Positions 55,133 to 56,274 of a stretch of DNA of 56,274 nucleotides are shown one piece after another. This DNA comes from Anoxynatronum sp033549305 (lineage in GTDB: Bacteria; Bacillota; Clostridia; Peptostreptococcales; Tindalliaceae): contig JAWSUV010000003.1 of assembly GCA_033549305.1 (NCBI GenBank), positions 1 through 56,274 on the forward strand, in the 5' to 3' direction. How positions within the stretch are numbered: position 1 is the stretch's first letter; every line of letters begins with the position of its first letter. The position numbers and the translations under genes were made by a program. Under the pieces are notes generated by a model. It was not told where the DNA came from and did not search any database. It was given only the letters and a program-made list of their open reading frames with translations.

Positions 55133-56274
55133 TTATATCAGTCTGGAGATCGTTAAAAATAACATAATGCCAAATAGAATAATCGCATAGATCAGCGCAT
55201 CACCGAAAATGATGGGGGCTTCGTATTTTTTCACACAGTACGTTGAGAAACGTTCACAAAAGCTGGTGACAGGGTGCAAAATGATCCGTTCTGCCGATGC
55301 CCAGCGGGGAAGCTGGACATACAGCAGATGAAATCGGCGCCCCAGGTAAAACAGCACACTGCCCATGAGCAGGACTGTGGCGGATTCTAACAGGTCTTTT
55401 CCATTCCAGAAATTTAAATTCATTAACCGGATTTCCACAAGGTCCGGCACCCGCGAAACGGACATGGCCGCGGGAATCATCAGCCGGTTCATCCATATCT
55501 GTGGGATAAGACCCGTCAGTAACACCAGCACCGCCATCACTCCCATCACCGGAGTCATCCAGCGGGAGGGCCCCACTACCTGGCCATAAGGTGTAATAAT
55601 GGACCGGTTGGTTAAAGGGGTGTCCGATTCGCGCAGGAAAACAAAATAGAAGAATTTAATGGCATAGGCCACAGTGCCGGCACTGGCTGCCTTATAAAGC
55701 CATTCAGCCATACGGAGTGACTCTGGGCCGGTTTCCATGGCCTGAAACAATCCGTGGTGCAGCAGCGTCTTGCTGGCATAACCGTTAAACCCCGGCACAC
55801 CGGTTATTCCCATAAGCCCAATAAGCGCCAGCAGCGCCACCACCGGCATCTTCTTCCAGAGTCCGCCTAAACGGTATAGATTCAGCTGATTGGTTGAAAA
55901 ATAAACCGTCCCGGCAGCCATGATCAACAATGCCTTAAAAAGTGTGTGATTCAGCATGTGGTAAAGACTTCCGGCGACTCCATACACTCCCAGATATCCC
56001 AGATAAGCTGAAATACCGATACCCATGATCACATACCCCATCTGGCTGATCGTACTGTAGGCAAGCATACGTTTCATATTGCTCTGAACCAGTGCCAGCA
56101 GGGATCCGGTAACCATGGTGAGAACACCCGCCCAAAGCAGGATGATCCCCACATTTTCCGACACCTGCCATAATGCTGCACTGAAAGGAGCCATATCGTC
56201 AATTCCTGCAGAGAAGGTTACCGCCATGACTTTCAAAATACCGTATGCACCAACTTTGACCAGCATGGCAGAAG
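55133..56274 (-). CDS. Proton-conducting membrane subunit, ND5/NuoL-MrpA/D family (partial, N-terminus outside window)
   Basis: The frame is open to the window edge, so the N-terminal part is missing; 380 residues are seen. It has multiple hydrophobic helices and the family core H-A-like S-A-M-L-V-K-V-G-A-Y-G, M-K-R-M-L-A-Y-S-T-I-S-Q-M-G-Y, and Y-H-M-L-N-H-T-L-F-K-A-L-L, which hold the channel lysines and histidines. It then has G-x-P-x-x-x-G-Y-x-S-K. Such subunits pump protons or sodium in complex I, membrane-bound hydrogenases and Mrp antiporters. Which complex cannot be told without the upstream genes. Confidence 0.85.
   Translation of the reverse strand, partial: SAMLVKVGAYGILKVMAVTFSAGIDDMAPFSAALWQVSENVGIILLWAGVLTMVTGSLLALVQSNMKRMLAYSTISQMGYVIMGIGISAYLGYLGVYGVAGSLYHMLNHTLFKALLIMAAGTVYFSTNQLNLYRLGGLWKKMPVVALLALIGLMGITGVPGFNGYASKTLLHHGLFQAMETGPESLRMAEWLYKAASAGTVAYAIKFFYFVFLRESDTPLTNRSIITPYGQVVGPSRWMTPVMGVMAVLVLLTGLIPQIWMNRLMIPAAMSVSRVPDLVEIRLMNLNFWNGKDLLESATVLLMGSVLFYLGRRFHLLYVQLPRWASAERIILHPVTSFCERFSTYCVKKYEAPIIFGDALIYAIILFGIMLFLTISRLI

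Overview
The window looks like chromosomal DNA of a low-to-mid GC Gram-positive anaerobe, most likely class Clostridia. Pointers are the AGGAGG-type ribosome sites with GTG and TTG starts, a T-box leader, a single-chain PurL of the clostridial type, a class B sortase, a histidine-utilisation cluster with the long (674 aa) urocanase, and a probable UGA-selenocysteine gene. An amino-acid-fermenting, perhaps alkaliphilic, clostridium would fit, but that is inference. No phage, transposon, CRISPR array or rRNA was seen. One tRNA (Gly, CCC) is present. Both ends cut a gene.

Layout: 1-4.5 kb, a secreted FN3-repeat/stalk-domain protein, a DJ-1/PfpI protein and an ABC exporter. 4.7-7.3 kb, two proteins of unknown function and a DUF4349 lipoprotein. 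7.4-14.7 kb, mostly reverse-strand housekeeping and repair genes (DegV, thioredoxin-like, BaiN-type flavoprotein, sirtuin, LysE exporter, aldehyde dehydrogenase, NUDIX, Maf). 14.8-20.9 kb, forward purL, speE, a Fur/PerR-type regulator and a P-loop kinase-like protein. 21-25 kb, a surface module: a two-domain fasciclin protein with a variant sorting signal, divergent from a class B sortase that is co-transcribed with an XRE-type regulator carrying a CarH-like cobalamin domain, followed by an NYN-LOTUS protein. 25-32.4 kb, a cyclic-2,3-DPG-synthetase-like P-loop protein, a membrane methyltransferase-like protein, a DAK2-DegV fusion, an M29 aminopeptidase and a heavy-metal membrane fusion protein. 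32.5-42.5 kb, hutH, a DapF-fold racemase, hutU, glutamate formimidoyltransferase and hutI, with a large BTAD/AAA/TPR regulator upstream. 42.6-50.9 kb, MsrA, a YaiI-like protein, a T-box-controlled ilvB-ilvN-selenoprotein operon, an anchored MsrAB, a nitrilase, a universal stress protein and an SDR. 50.9-56.3 kb, tRNA-Gly, a glycerate kinase / alanine-glyoxylate aminotransferase / CofE-like operon and the end of an ND5/Mrp-type membrane subunit.

The most interesting points are: (1) a small thioredoxin-fold gene after ilvN that reads through an in-frame TGA exactly where the family has its active-site cysteine, with candidate SECIS hairpins; (2) an XRE-HTH regulator with the W-x9-EH and DxHxxG cobalamin motifs of the CarH photoreceptor, in an operon with a sortase; (3) the fasciclin/sortase intergenic region, which carries two copies, 132 bp apart, of a SigB-like promoter pattern (GTTTA[A/G]-N13-GGGTAA) pointing at the fasciclin gene; (4) a CntK/DapF-like racemase inside the hut cluster, suggesting that D-histidine is also used. 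All assignments were made by eye from the translated sequence; no database search was run.
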